DNA of 64,000 nucleotides from Burkholderiales bacterium. GTDB lineage: Bacteria > Pseudomonadota > Gammaproteobacteria > Burkholderiales > Burkholderiaceae_C. The notes under the pieces were generated by a model. It was not told where the DNA came from. It worked only from the letters and a program-made list of their open reading frames with translations, and searched no databases. Position numbers and translations under genes: made by a program. Shown here piece after piece: positions 33,209 through 42,040 of the stretch (the stretch's first letter is position 1; each line of letters opens with the position of its first letter). The stretch lies in NCBI GenBank assembly GCA_016185015.1, contig JACPOI010000036.1, positions 62,001 through 126,000 of the forward strand, read 5' to 3'.

Positions 33209-34015
33209 ATGTCCCTCAATCCTCCCCTGCGCCACTGGGCCGGCAAGACGGTCTGGCTGGTCGGTGCCTCTAGCGGCATCGGCCAGGCCTGCGCCGACCT
33301 GCTGCACGCGCAAGGCGCCACGGTGTTTGTGTCTGCCCGCAAGGCGGATCAGCTCGATGCCTGGGTGGCCGCGCATCCGGGCGCCGATGCCCAGGGCCGG
33401 CCGCGCGCCGTGGCCCTGGCGCTGGATGTCACGGACCGCCGCGCCCTGCAGCTGGCCAGCGACGCTGTCGCCGAGCGCGGTCCGCTGGACCTGGTGGTGT
33501 ACTGCGCCGGTTATTACCTGCCCGTCGATGCCGTGGCCTACAGCCTGGAGGAAATGCTGCGTCACGAACAGGTCAACTACGTGGGCGCCCTCTACCTGCT
33601 GGAAGCCGTTTTGCCCCACCTGAAGCGGCAGGCCGCGGCGGGGCAGGGCGGGCACCTGAGCCTGGTCAGCAGCGTGGCGGGTTTCCGCGGCCTGCCCAAG
33701 AGCCTGGCCTACGGGCCGACCAAGGCTGCGCTCATCAACCTGGCCGAAGCCCTCTACCTGGACCTGGGGGCCCTGGGCCTGGGCGTGAGCGTGGTCAACC
33801 CCGGCTTCGTCGAGACGCCGCTGACCGCGCAGAACGATTTCAAGATGCCTGCGCTCATCACGCCGGACGTCGCGGCGCGCGAAATGCTGGCCGGCTGGGC
33901 GCGCGGCGACTTCGAATTGCACTTCCCCAAACGCTTCACGCGCTGGCTCAAGTTCATGCGTCTGTTGCCCTATCGTCTCTACTTTCCCCTGGTTAGAAAG
34001 GCCACCGGAGCATGA
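33209..34015 (+). CDS. Short-chain dehydrogenase/reductase (lipid-modification operon)
   Basis: 268 residues, classical SDR: WLVGASSGIGQ cofactor motif, VVYCAGYY, LVSSVAGF with the catalytic serine, and YGPTK. The cofactor loop is followed by SARKADQL, which favours NADP. A C-terminal part LHFPKRFTRWLKFMRLLPYRLYFPLVRKATG is basic and hydrophobic and may lie on the membrane, suiting a lipid substrate. The gene order MFS, DUF3833, SDR mirrors RSP1089-1087 of Rhodobacter sphaeroides as I remember it. It overlaps the next gene by ATGA. Confidence 0.9.
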   Translation: MSLNPPLRHWAGKTVWLVGASSGIGQACADLLHAQGATVFVSARKADQLDAWVAAHPGADAQGRPRAVALALDVTDRRALQLASDAVAERGPLDLVVYCAGYYLPVDAVAYSLEEMLRHEQVNYVGALYLLEAVLPHLKRQAAAGQGGHLSLVSSVAGFRGLPKSLAYGPTKAALINLAEALYLDLGALGLGVSVVNPGFVETPLTAQNDFKMPALITPDVAAREMLAGWARGDFELHFPKRFTRWLKFMRLLPYRLYFPLVRKATGA

Positions 34016-34440
34016 GCCATGCCGTCGAAAAGATCGCCGTTTTCTTTGAAACGCTGACGCCGCAGAGTGTCGAGCGTTTTCCCGAGTTCTATACCGAAGA
34101 CGCGTATTTCAAGGACCCCTTCAACGAGGTGCGCGGCATCCTGCCCATCCAGCGCATCTTCCGCCACATGTACGTCAACCTGCACGAGCCACGGTTCGTC
34201 GTGACGGGCCGCGTGGTCGAGGGCGAGCAGGTCCTGCTGACCTGGGATTTCCATTTCCGCTTCCGCAAGTTCAGCCCCGAGCAGCCGCAACTCATCCGCG
34301 GCGCCACCCACCTGCGCCTAGCGCAGGACGGGCGCATCCGCTCGCACCGGGACTACTGGGACGCGGCCGAGGAGCTCTACGAGAAGCTGCCGCTGGTGGG
34401 CGGGCTGATGCGCTGGCTCAAACGCCGCGCCAATTCCTGA
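34012..34440 (+). CDS. SnoaL-like / NTF2-fold protein
   Basis: 142 residues of the NTF2-like fold (FFETLTPQSVERFPEFYTEDAYFKDPFNEVRG ... HLRLAQDGRIRSHRDYWDAAEELYEKLPLVGGLMRWLKRR). The HRDYWDAAEELYEKLP block is typical of the members that end DUF3833/SDR operons. No signal peptide. It is the last gene of the operon, with its TGA one base from the stop of the convergent NUDIX gene. An isomerase, hydratase or binding role is possible; nothing in the sequence decides. Confidence 0.87.
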   Translation: MSHAVEKIAVFFETLTPQSVERFPEFYTEDAYFKDPFNEVRGILPIQRIFRHMYVNLHEPRFVVTGRVVEGEQVLLTWDFHFRFRKFSPEQPQLIRGATHLRLAQDGRIRSHRDYWDAAEELYEKLPLVGGLMRWLKRRANS

Positions 34441-34441
34441 G

Positions 34442-35314
34442 TCAGAGAAACAGCGCCTCAAAGCCGCCCTCGGGCTGGAAGCGCTTGCTGCTGTAGCGCA
34501 GCCGCGTGGGGCCGGGCAGGGCGCGCTCGCGCACGCTGTGGCGCGGGTCACCGGGGTAACACAGCACGCGCACGCCGTTCTCGTCGTCATAGGGCTCGGG
34601 CTGCACCAGGGCCGGGCTCTTGCTGCGGGCCTCGGCCAGCACGCCGGCCACGCTGGTGTGGCGCGCGAGATGGGCCAGGCTCATGATCTGCGGCGGCGCC
34701 AGCTCGATGAGGCTGTCGCGGTACTGCTCCAGCGCAGCGCGTGGTGCCACCCACACGCTCTCGGTGGCTTCGTGGTTGTCATGGCGTGCCGTCTGCACCG
34801 CCGGCACGGCGGCCACGAAAAAGCGCGTGTCGAAACGCTTGGAACTCACCGAGGCCATTTTGGGTGTGACCCAGCGCGACCAGGGCAGCACGCTGCGGGT
34901 ATCGAGCTTGAGACCCAGGCGCGTGAGCACCTCCGCAAATCCATGGCCCTCGCGCAGCAGCGCGGTGGCCTGCGCCACCTGATCGGCGCTGGCGCCATGC
35001 GCGTACAGCACACCCGATTCTTCGAACGCCTCACGCAGCGCCGCCACGTAACAGCTCGCGGCCAGCTCCGCCGCCGTGTCGGGCTCGCCCAGTGCGCCGT
35101 GCAGCGCGGCCAGGGGCTGGTCCAGCTGGGGGATCAGCGCGGCGTCTTGCGCGTCGATCTTGCCGCCGGGGAACACATAGGCCCCACCCAGCACGTCGGA
35201 CAGGCCATGGCGCTTGAGCAGGAAGACCTCCAGCCCGGTGGGCGCGTCGCGCAGCATGACCACGGTGGCCGCGTCGCGCGGCGGGGTTTCGATGAGGGTG
35301 CGGTTCAGTTCCAT
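34442..35314 (-). CDS. NUDIX hydrolase, NUDT19-like
   Basis: Start taken at ATG 35314 (MELNRTLIETPPRDAATVVML), 290 residues; ATG 35353 is possible, but a -10-like TATGCT at 35368-35363 would leave it almost leaderless. The Nudix box is split by a long insert: AYVFPGGKID, about 35 residues, then ALREAFEESGVL. That split is the mark of the NUDT19/acyl-CoA diphosphatase branch. The C-terminal end carries the PPQIMSLAHLA block of the same branch. It probably hydrolyses acyl-CoA or a related nucleotide conjugate. Divergent from an SDR of the acyl-CoA type, which fits. Confidence 0.88.
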   Translation of the reverse strand: MELNRTLIETPPRDAATVVMLRDAPTGLEVFLLKRHGLSDVLGGAYVFPGGKIDAQDAALIPQLDQPLAALHGALGEPDTAAELAASCYVAALREAFEESGVLYAHGASADQVAQATALLREGHGFAEVLTRLGLKLDTRSVLPWSRWVTPKMASVSSKRFDTRFFVAAVPAVQTARHDNHEATESVWVAPRAALEQYRDSLIELAPPQIMSLAHLARHTSVAGVLAEARSKSPALVQPEPYDDENGVRVLCYPGDPRHSVRERALPGPTRLRYSSKRFQPEGGFEALFL

Positions 35315-35393
35315 GGTGTCGTGTGCAGGACTCGGCGGGTTTTGTTCGTCCATTAAGATTTGAGCATACGCTGACAAACACAGAGGAGACAGC

Positions 35394-36305
<912 letters not shown>

Positions 36306-36317
36306 GCGCGGCTTGCC

Positions 36318-36965
36318 CTAAGCCTGCTTCGCTGCGAGCTGCGCGCCGAGCGCTGCATCGATGGCCTTGGCGGCCAGGTAGGCCGGGCGCTGCGTGAGCC
36401 GGGCAGCGTAATCCTCGAATTCGGCGCGCTTGGTGATGGTGCCGAACTCCATGCCCCAGATCAGCTGGGAGCCCACGTAGACATCGGCGGCGCTGAAGGC
36501 CGGGCCGCCGAGCCAGGTCGTGCGCGCCAGCGCGCCGGCCAGCGTGTCCATGACCTTGTCGTAGTTGCCGTAGCCGACCATGCGCTCCTGCTTCTCCTCG
36601 ATCTTCACGCCCAGGGTGCGGTCCACCACCGAGGCTTCCAGCGGGCCGGCGGCGAAGAACAGCCAGCGGTAGTAGGCAGCGCGCTGTGCCGGTGCCGGCA
36701 CCAGGCCGACCGCCGGGAAGGCGTCGGCCAGGTAGGCGCAGATGGCGGCGCACTCGGTCACGACCTGCTGGCCGTGCACGACGGTTGGCACCTTGCCCAT
36801 GGGGTTGAGCGCCAGGTAGTCCGGGGACTTCATGGTGGTACCGAAGTCGAGGATGACCTGGCGATAGGGGGCGCCGGTTTCCTCCAGCATCCAGCGCGCG
36901 ATCTGGCCGCGGGACCAGGGATGTGTGTAGAGGGTGAGGTCGGCAGAGTGGTCGACGAGCGGCAT
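36318..36965 (-). CDS. Glutathione S-transferase family protein
   Basis: Start ATG 36965 (MPLVDHSADLTLYTHPWSRGQIARWML); the track start at 37343 is an extension through the next gene. 215 residues: thioredoxin-like N-terminal domain with the Ser of HPWSRG near the catalytic position, cis-proline in GKVPTVVHG, glutathione-contacting VVTECAAICAYLAD, then an all-helical C-terminal domain ending LTQRPAYLAAKAID. Standard bacterial GST; substrate unknown. Convergent with the SDR gene, 12 bp apart. Confidence 0.9.
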   Translation of the reverse strand: MPLVDHSADLTLYTHPWSRGQIARWMLEETGAPYRQVILDFGTTMKSPDYLALNPMGKVPTVVHGQQVVTECAAICAYLADAFPAVGLVPAPAQRAAYYRWLFFAAGPLEASVVDRTLGVKIEEKQERMVGYGNYDKVMDTLAGALARTTWLGGPAFSAADVYVGSQLIWGMEFGTITKRAEFEDYAARLTQRPAYLAAKAIDAALGAQLAAKQA

Positions 36966-37000
36966 GGTCTGGCTCCTGTTCAGAGGGGGCTTGTGGAATT

Positions 37001-37282
37001 CTAGGATGCCAGTTGCCAGCCCAAGCTCGTGAACAGCGCGCAATTCAGCAGCATCGTGAGCCAGAACAAGCGAAGAAAGCCGCCCTTGCTCGACTTGTGG
37101 CGCAGGTAATGCTGTGCGAGCAGAGCCCCGGGCCAGCCACCGAACAGGGCTAGCAGGTGCAAGGTGCGTTCGGGCACGCGCCGGCGCCGGCGCCGTGCGG
37201 CTGACTTGTCCAGCGCGTAAACGACATAGGTGGCGAGGCTCATGCAGCCATAAACCAGAGCGATGATGAGAAGGGCGTTCAT
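37001..37282 (-). CDS. DUF1294 membrane protein
   Basis: Start ATG 37282 (MNALLIIALVYGCMSLATYVVYALDKSAARRRRRRVPERTLHLLALFGGWPGALLAQ); 93 residues; the long track frame is a shadow of gshA. Two to three hydrophobic segments and the DUF1294 hallmark YALDKSAA...RRVPE..LHLLALFGGWPGA. Function unknown; some relatives are fused to cold-shock domains, but this one stands alone. Its start overlaps the end of the upstream oxidoreductase-like gene by four bases. Confidence 0.88.
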   Translation of the reverse strand: MNALLIIALVYGCMSLATYVVYALDKSAARRRRRRVPERTLHLLALFGGWPGALLAQHYLRHKSSKGGFLRLFWLTMLLNCALFTSLGWQLAS

Positions 37283-37518
37283 GGGCCGTCCTGGCCCTGC
37301 AAGCGCCATTCCGCTTCTTCCTGCCAGTACGCTGCCGCCGCATAAAACCCCTCCCACACGCAGCCGTTGCAGCCGCGCCCGCAGCAGCCCGTGGGCAGGG
37401 GCGGCGGGCTGCGCAGGGTCACGCCGGCGACCTGGGCGCGCTGCAGCAGCGCGGCGACCCGGGCCTGGGTGTCGGCCAGCGGGCCTTGGGTGTGGAGGGT
37501 GCCGGGGTGGTCGCTCAT
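37279..37518 (-). CDS. Small oxidoreductase-like domain protein
   Basis: 79 residues. The cysteine motif LPTGCCGRGCNGCVWEGFYAAAAYW is that of the short 'oxidoreductase-like' domain also found at the N terminus of some eukaryotic and bacterial reductases (CC-x2-GC-x2-CVWE). It probably binds a metal or iron-sulfur cluster; no activity has been shown to my knowledge. Overlaps the DUF1294 gene by four bases and forms a two-gene unit. Divergent from gshA. Confidence 0.82.
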   Translation of the reverse strand: MSDHPGTLHTQGPLADTQARVAALLQRAQVAGVTLRSPPPLPTGCCGRGCNGCVWEGFYAAAAYWQEEAEWRLQGQDGP

Positions 37519-37618
37519 TGGGGAAAAGGGACGGGTCTAGGCCCCGCGCAGCAGGGTTTATCCCGGCATGGTAACTTCCGGGTCCGATTACAAATAGAAC
37601 AGTCGCAGGATCTTCCGC

Positions 37619-39175
37619 ATGAGCAGCCCCGTCGCCCATCCTCTCCTGGCCTCCGAGCGCCTGCTGGGCATCCGGCGTGGCATCGAGAAGGAGAGTCTGC
37701 GCGCGCTGCCCGACGGCAAGCTGGCGCTCACCCCCCATCCCCTGGCGCTGGGCTCGGCGCTCACGCACCCGCACATCACCACCGACTATTCCGAGTCCCA
37801 GCTGGAACTCATCACCGGCGTGCATGCCGGCGTGCAGGCCTGCCTGGACGAGCTCGTCGAAACCCACCAGTACACCTACCGAACGCTGCAGGAAGCGGGG
37901 CAGGAGATGCTCTGGGTTTCCAGCATGCCCTGCGGCCTGCCCACCGACGAGACCATTCCCTTGGGGCGCTACGGCTCGTCCAACATCGGGCGCGCCAAGA
38001 GCGTCTATCGCATGGGCCTGGGCCACCGTTATGGCCGGCGCATGCAGACCATCTCGGGCATCCACTACAACTGGTCGTTGCCCGGTGTGAGCAACGCGGA
38101 GTACTTCGCGCTGATCCGCAACTTCCGCCGCCACGCCTTCCTGCTGCTCTATCTCTTCGGCGCCTCGCCCGCCCTGTGCCCCACCTTCGTCGAAGGCCGC
38201 CAGCACGAGCTGCAGTCGCTCAACGGTCAGGCGCTGTACATGCCGCACGGCACCTCGCTGCGCATGGGGCGCCTGGGTTACCAGAGCGACGCCCAGGCTT
38301 CGCTGGCCGTCAGCTACAACAGCCTGGAGGGTTACGCCGCCTCGCTGCACGACGCGCTCACGCGCCCCTGGCCGGCTTACGAGGCCCTGGGCGTGCTGAA
38401 CCCCGGCGGCGACTACATCCAGCTCGCCACCAGTCTGCTGCAAATAGAGAACGAGTTCTACGGCACCATCCGCCCCAAGCGCACCATCTTCCAGGGCGAG
38501 CGCCCGCTGCACGCGCTGCGCGAACGCGGCGTGGAGTACGTGGAGGTGCGCCTCATGGACCTGGACCCCTTCGAGCCGGTGGGCATCAACGCGCGGACCA
38601 TGCGTTTCCTGGACGTTTTCCTTCTGCATTGCCTGCAGAGCGAGAGCCCGCCCGACACGCCGCAGGAGATCACCGAGCTCGCACGCAACCAGCACCTCAC
38701 GGCGGCACGCGGGCGCGAGCCGGGCCTGCAACTGCTGCGCGGCGGCCAGGCGGTCACGTTGAAGGACTGGGGCAGCGAACTGGTGCAGGCCTGCGAACCC
38801 ATTGCGCGCGCGCTGGACGCCGCGCACGGGTGCACCGACTACAGCGCGGCCCTGGCCTCGGCCCGCACCGGCCTGGCCGATCCTTCGACCCTGCCTTCGG
38901 CGCGTGTGCTGGCCGAGATGGCCAACGGGCACGACAACTCTTTCCTGCGTTTTGTGCGCGCCCGTTCTCAGCAGACGCGCGAGCACCTGCTGGCGCGCCC
39001 GTGGACACCGCAGCAGCAGCTGCGTTACGAGCTGATGGCACGCAAGTCCCTCGAAGACCAGAAGGCCATCGAGGCGGCCGACACCATGCCCTTCGAGATC
39101 TTCCGCCAGCAGTACGTCTCGCCTTCGCGACTGGGATCACCGGCGCGCGCGGCGACGCAGGAAGTACTGGCCTAA
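37619..39175 (+). CDS. gshA: Glutamate-cysteine ligase (E. coli type)
   Basis: 518 residues, the same length as E. coli GshA. It makes gamma-glutamylcysteine from glutamate, cysteine and ATP, the first step of glutathione synthesis. Recognisable blocks: IRRGIEKESLRALPDGKLALTPHPLALGSALTHPHITTDYSESQLELIT, WVSSMPCGLP, MQTISGIHYNWSLP, EVRLMDLDPFEPVGI and EMANGHDNSFLRF. The 3' end runs 39 bases into a small membrane protein gene on the other strand. Likely monocistronic. Confidence 0.96.
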   Translation: MSSPVAHPLLASERLLGIRRGIEKESLRALPDGKLALTPHPLALGSALTHPHITTDYSESQLELITGVHAGVQACLDELVETHQYTYRTLQEAGQEMLWVSSMPCGLPTDETIPLGRYGSSNIGRAKSVYRMGLGHRYGRRMQTISGIHYNWSLPGVSNAEYFALIRNFRRHAFLLLYLFGASPALCPTFVEGRQHELQSLNGQALYMPHGTSLRMGRLGYQSDAQASLAVSYNSLEGYAASLHDALTRPWPAYEALGVLNPGGDYIQLATSLLQIENEFYGTIRPKRTIFQGERPLHALRERGVEYVEVRLMDLDPFEPVGINARTMRFLDVFLLHCLQSESPPDTPQEITELARNQHLTAARGREPGLQLLRGGQAVTLKDWGSELVQACEPIARALDAAHGCTDYSAALASARTGLADPSTLPSARVLAEMANGHDNSFLRFVRARSQQTREHLLARPWTPQQQLRYELMARKSLEDQKAIEAADTMPFEIFRQQYVSPSRLGSPARAATQEVLA

Positions 39176-39373
39176 AAAGGCCACGCCCAGCACCAGGGCA
39201 AACCAGCCCACGATCTGGCCACCGGTCAGCAGCTCCTGTACCGCTGGCGAACGGGCGAAGTACGGGCCCAGCAGGATGACTGCGCCGATCAGGGCGATGG
39301 CGATGCCTTTGAAGAGGAGTTCCTGGTCGGCTTTTTTGCGTTGAGCTTCTTGCTTGTCGGCGGGGGTGGTCAT
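39137..39373 (-). CDS. Small membrane protein, unknown
   Basis: 78 residues from ATG 39373 (MTTPADKQEAQRKKADQELLFKG); starts at 39409 or 39424 are possible, but the upstream residues look non-native. A charged helical N terminus is followed by two hydrophobic segments (IAIALIGAVILLGPYF and IVGWFALVLGVAFLGQYFL) and a basic tail RRRARR. It overlaps the gshA 3' end by 39 bases in convergent orientation. Not recognised. The codon-position pattern and clean transmembrane layout support a real gene. Confidence 0.65.
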   Translation of the reverse strand: MTTPADKQEAQRKKADQELLFKGIAIALIGAVILLGPYFARSPAVQELLTGGQIVGWFALVLGVAFLGQYFLRRRARR

Positions 39374-39459
39374 GGGGATGATTATCGTTGCCGGTTTGTT
39401 CTTCTGCGTCATGTTTTTGTTCACGTGGCATTGCCGGGATGTGCCCCCGGCAGGGCAGT

Positions 39460-39935
39460 AACTTTCTTTTGCTTCGCCAAAAGAAAGTCACCAAAGAAAA
39501 GGCGAGCCGGGTGCGTCGTCCCTGCGCTGCGCTACGGGCACGCTGCGTTGCTCGGCCAGTGCGGGAAGTGCGGGAAGTGCAGAAACTCGCTGCGCTCAGA
39601 CATCTGCACTTCTTTTTCCGCCCTGGCCTGCGCTACTCGCCTCCGCACACGGCAGTGGAAACCGGAGAACAAAACCCAAGACCACACGGACGCGCCATGG
39701 CGTGTCCTTGTGGGGTTCGGTGGTTGGGCTCTGGCTGTCGGCTGTTGGTCCCCTATGCCGTGTGGCAGGGCTGAGCAGCGCAGCAGCGGGCGGATCAGGG
39801 CGGGCGTTGTTTGAGCGCAGCGAGTTTAGCCCGACCCCGCCCGGTGCGAGCAGCGCAAGGAACCCCGCAGGGGCCCTGACTTCGGCTCGCCTTTCTTTTG
39901 GGTACTTTGCTTTGGCGAAGCAAAGAAAAGTACCT
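39460..39935. repeat. Large palindromic non-coding intergenic element
   Basis: This stretch (within the 700-bp gap between the small membrane protein and rbgA) has no credible gene; the ORFs here have shadow composition. It is an imperfect inverted repeat about a centre near 39697. Pairs seen: hairpin CTTTCTTTTG-CTTCGC-CAAAAGAAAG (39462-39487) mirrored by GGTACTTTGCTT...GAAGCAAAG..AAGTACC (39901-39934); AAAGAAAAGGCGAGCC (39493) against GGCTCGCCTTTCTTTT (39884); AACTCGCTGCGCTCA (39584-39598) against its exact complement TGAGCGCAGCGAGTT (39812-39826); and a central palindrome 39682-39713 around CGCCATGGCG. It looks like a MITE-like or REP-like element of the lineage. No target-site duplication was identified. 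Confidence 0.75.
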
Positions 39936-40085
39936 CGCCCGCCGGGGCGAGACCCGGCCTGCCACGACAGCAGTTGGCTCTCTCGGCACCAGATGAGCTG
40001 CCAAGGAGACCTAAGCGAAGAACCCGCCCAACCCGTCTCGGCGACAATCTCCCCTTCATCCCCAACACGAACACAATTCCCCGCC

Positions 40086-41075
40086 ATGGCCGTCCAGTGG
40101 TTCCCAGGTCACATGCACCTGACCAAGAAGACCATCGAGGAGCGCATCAAGCACATTGATGTGGTCATCGAGATGGTCGACGCGCGCCTGCCGGGCTCCA
40201 GCGCCAACCCCATGCTGGCCTCGCTGACCGCCAAGCGCCCCAGTCTCAAGGTCCTGAACAAGCAGGACCTGGCCGATCCGGCCTGCACCGCGCTCTGGCT
40301 GGCGCACTACAACGGCCGCGAGGGCACGCGCGCCATTGCCCTGGACACCACCGACGGCAACGCCGCCAAGCGGCTGATCGCGCCGTGCCGCGAACTGGCG
40401 CCGACCCGCGGCAACAGCATGGCGCGCCCGCTGCGCGTGATGATCTGCGGCATTCCCAACGTGGGCAAGTCCACGCTGATCAACCGGCTGGTGGGCAAGA
40501 GCGCAGCCAAGGCGGCCGACGAGGCCGGTGTCACGCGCAACGAACAGCGCATCGTGCTCGAAGACGGCTTCTACCTGTTCGACACGCCCGGCATGCTGTG
40601 GCCGCGCATCATCGTGGCGCAAAGCGGCTACAACCTTGCCGCCAGCGGTGCCGTGGGCCGCAACGCCTTCGACGACCAGGAGGTGGCGCTCGAATTGCTG
40701 GACTACCTCAAGCCCCACTACGCGGCCGAGCTGGCCGCGCGTTACGCGCTCAAGGACATCGCAGCCCAGGAAAGTGATGCCCTGCTCGAAGCCATCGGCC
40801 GCAACCGCGGCGCGCTGCAGGCTGGCAACAAGGTCAACCTGCAGAAGGCGGCCGAACTGCTGATCCACGACTTCCGCGTCGGCGCGCTGGGTCGCATCTC
40901 GCTGGAGACACCGCAGGAATACGCGCGCTGGCTGGCCGAAGGCAAACAGCTCGACGCCGAACGCCAGCTGCGCAAGGAAGAGCTTCAGAGCGCCGGCCAT
41001 ATCCGTAGCAAACCCGCCGTCAAGAAATCTGCGCCTCCCAAGGCAGCCCCCCGTCCCAGGAAACCCGCCCGATGA
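40086..41075 (+). CDS. rbgA: Ribosome biogenesis GTPase YlqF/RbgA
   Basis: Start ATG 40086 (MAVQWFPGHMHLTKKTIEERI); the track start at 39702 runs through the repeat element. 329 residues. Circularly permuted GTPase: G4 (LNKQDLAD) comes first, then G1 (GIPNVGKSTLINRL), G2 threonine in AGVTRNEQ, and G3 (DTPGMLWPR). The N-terminal QWFPGHM and the C-terminal helical RNA-binding region are family marks. RbgA assists late assembly of the 50S subunit. A basic tail (KPAVKKSAPPKAAPRPRKPAR) extends beyond the usual end. Its TGA overlaps the next ATG. Confidence 0.95.
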   Translation: MAVQWFPGHMHLTKKTIEERIKHIDVVIEMVDARLPGSSANPMLASLTAKRPSLKVLNKQDLADPACTALWLAHYNGREGTRAIALDTTDGNAAKRLIAPCRELAPTRGNSMARPLRVMICGIPNVGKSTLINRLVGKSAAKAADEAGVTRNEQRIVLEDGFYLFDTPGMLWPRIIVAQSGYNLAASGAVGRNAFDDQEVALELLDYLKPHYAAELAARYALKDIAAQESDALLEAIGRNRGALQAGNKVNLQKAAELLIHDFRVGALGRISLETPQEYARWLAEGKQLDAERQLRKEELQSAGHIRSKPAVKKSAPPKAAPRPRKPAR

Positions 41076-41983
41076 AAACCCTGCTGCCCCAGCAACTGCT
41101 GGTCCACCCCGACCGCCACGATCCCTCGCCGCTCATCCTCTACCACGCACGTTGTGCCGATGGTTTTGGTGCCGCGCTGGCGGCCTGGCTCTATTACGAA
41201 GGCAATGCCGAGTTCCGTCCCTGCGACCATGGCGATGTGAAGAGCGTGGACGACCTGCCGGCGCTCGAAGGCCGTGCGGTCTACATCCTCGATTTTTCCT
41301 TTGCGCCCGAGATCATGTCGGCCATCGAGCGGCGCGCGGCCAAGCTCGTCATGCTGGACCACCACAAGAGCGCGGCCGAGAAGCTCACGGGCTTTGCCTG
41401 CCGCTGCGGCGTGGTGCATTTCGACATGAGCAAGTCCGGCGCGCGCCTGGCCTGGGAGTTCTTCCAGTCCGACCGCGCGCTGCCCGCCCTGGTGCGCTAC
41501 ATCGAAGACCGTGACATCTGGGCCTGGAAATTTCCCGAGAGCGCGGGCTTTCTCGCCGCGCTCGACATGGAGGTCATGGACTTCGAGCGCTGGTCGCAGA
41601 TCGCTTCCTATGACGAAGACGAACTGGCGAACTTCATGCTGCGCGGCCAGGCCATGGACGAGAAGTTCCGCAAGCTCTGCGAGGACATCGCCGCGGGCGC
41701 CGAGCCCGTGGTCTTCAACGGCCAGGCCGGCCTCATGGTCAATGCGCCCGGCATGTTCCACAGCCTGGTGGGCGAGATGCTGAGCAAGAAGAGCGGCACC
41801 TTTGCCTTGATGTGGAGCGCCAGCAAGGGCGGGCTCATCAAGGCCGGCCTGCGTTCGCAGCGCAGCTTCGACTGCATCCCCCTGGCCGAGAGCATGGGCG
41901 GCGGCGGCCATGCCCAGGCCTGCGGTTTCCGCATGGGAGCCGAGCGCCTGCCCGAATTACTGCGCGGCACGCTGAACGCCTGA
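41072..41983 (+). CDS. DHH/DHHA1 family phosphoesterase
   Basis: 303 residues, translationally coupled to rbgA by ATGA. DHH domain: ILYHARCADGFGAALAAWLYY, YILDFSF (metal Asp) and VMLDHHKSA (the DHH motif proper); C-terminal DHHA1 domain with ESMGGGGHAQACGFRMG, the substrate-binding GGGH. This branch is close to a group of short DHH proteins annotated as phosphohydrolases or exopolyphosphatase-like; nanoRNA or cyclic-dinucleotide cleavage is possible. No cNMP or CBS domains are attached. Metal-dependent hydrolase is certain, substrate is not. Confidence 0.88.
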   Translation: MKTLLPQQLLVHPDRHDPSPLILYHARCADGFGAALAAWLYYEGNAEFRPCDHGDVKSVDDLPALEGRAVYILDFSFAPEIMSAIERRAAKLVMLDHHKSAAEKLTGFACRCGVVHFDMSKSGARLAWEFFQSDRALPALVRYIEDRDIWAWKFPESAGFLAALDMEVMDFERWSQIASYDEDELANFMLRGQAMDEKFRKLCEDIAAGAEPVVFNGQAGLMVNAPGMFHSLVGEMLSKKSGTFALMWSASKGGLIKAGLRSQRSFDCIPLAESMGGGGHAQACGFRMGAERLPELLRGTLNA

Positions 41984-41986
41984 ACC

Positions 41987-42013
41987 TCAAGTTGTCGACC
42001 GGCCTGCCGATAA
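41987..42013 (+). promoter_or_regulatory. Sigma-28 (FliA) promoter
   Basis: TCAAGTTG, 11 bases, GCCGATAA. The -10 matches the flagellar sigma-28 consensus GCCGATAA at all eight bases, the spacer is the optimal 11, and the -35 matches TAAAGTTT at six of eight. The predicted start is about 42020, some 20 bases ahead of the ATG of the small motility-type gene. Confidence 0.8.
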
Positions 42014-42040
42014 AGGGTGTGGAACCACCCGATATCGACC

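Noticed and set aside
37001-38986. 661-residue minus-strand ORF
   Set aside because: Only its last 93 residues (DUF1294) are a real protein; the rest is antisense to gshA.
39341-40087. Several ORFs within the repeat element and the upstream extension of rbgA
   Set aside because: Composition is non-coding, they lie in palindromic sequence, and the RbgA family begins at MAVQWFPGHM.
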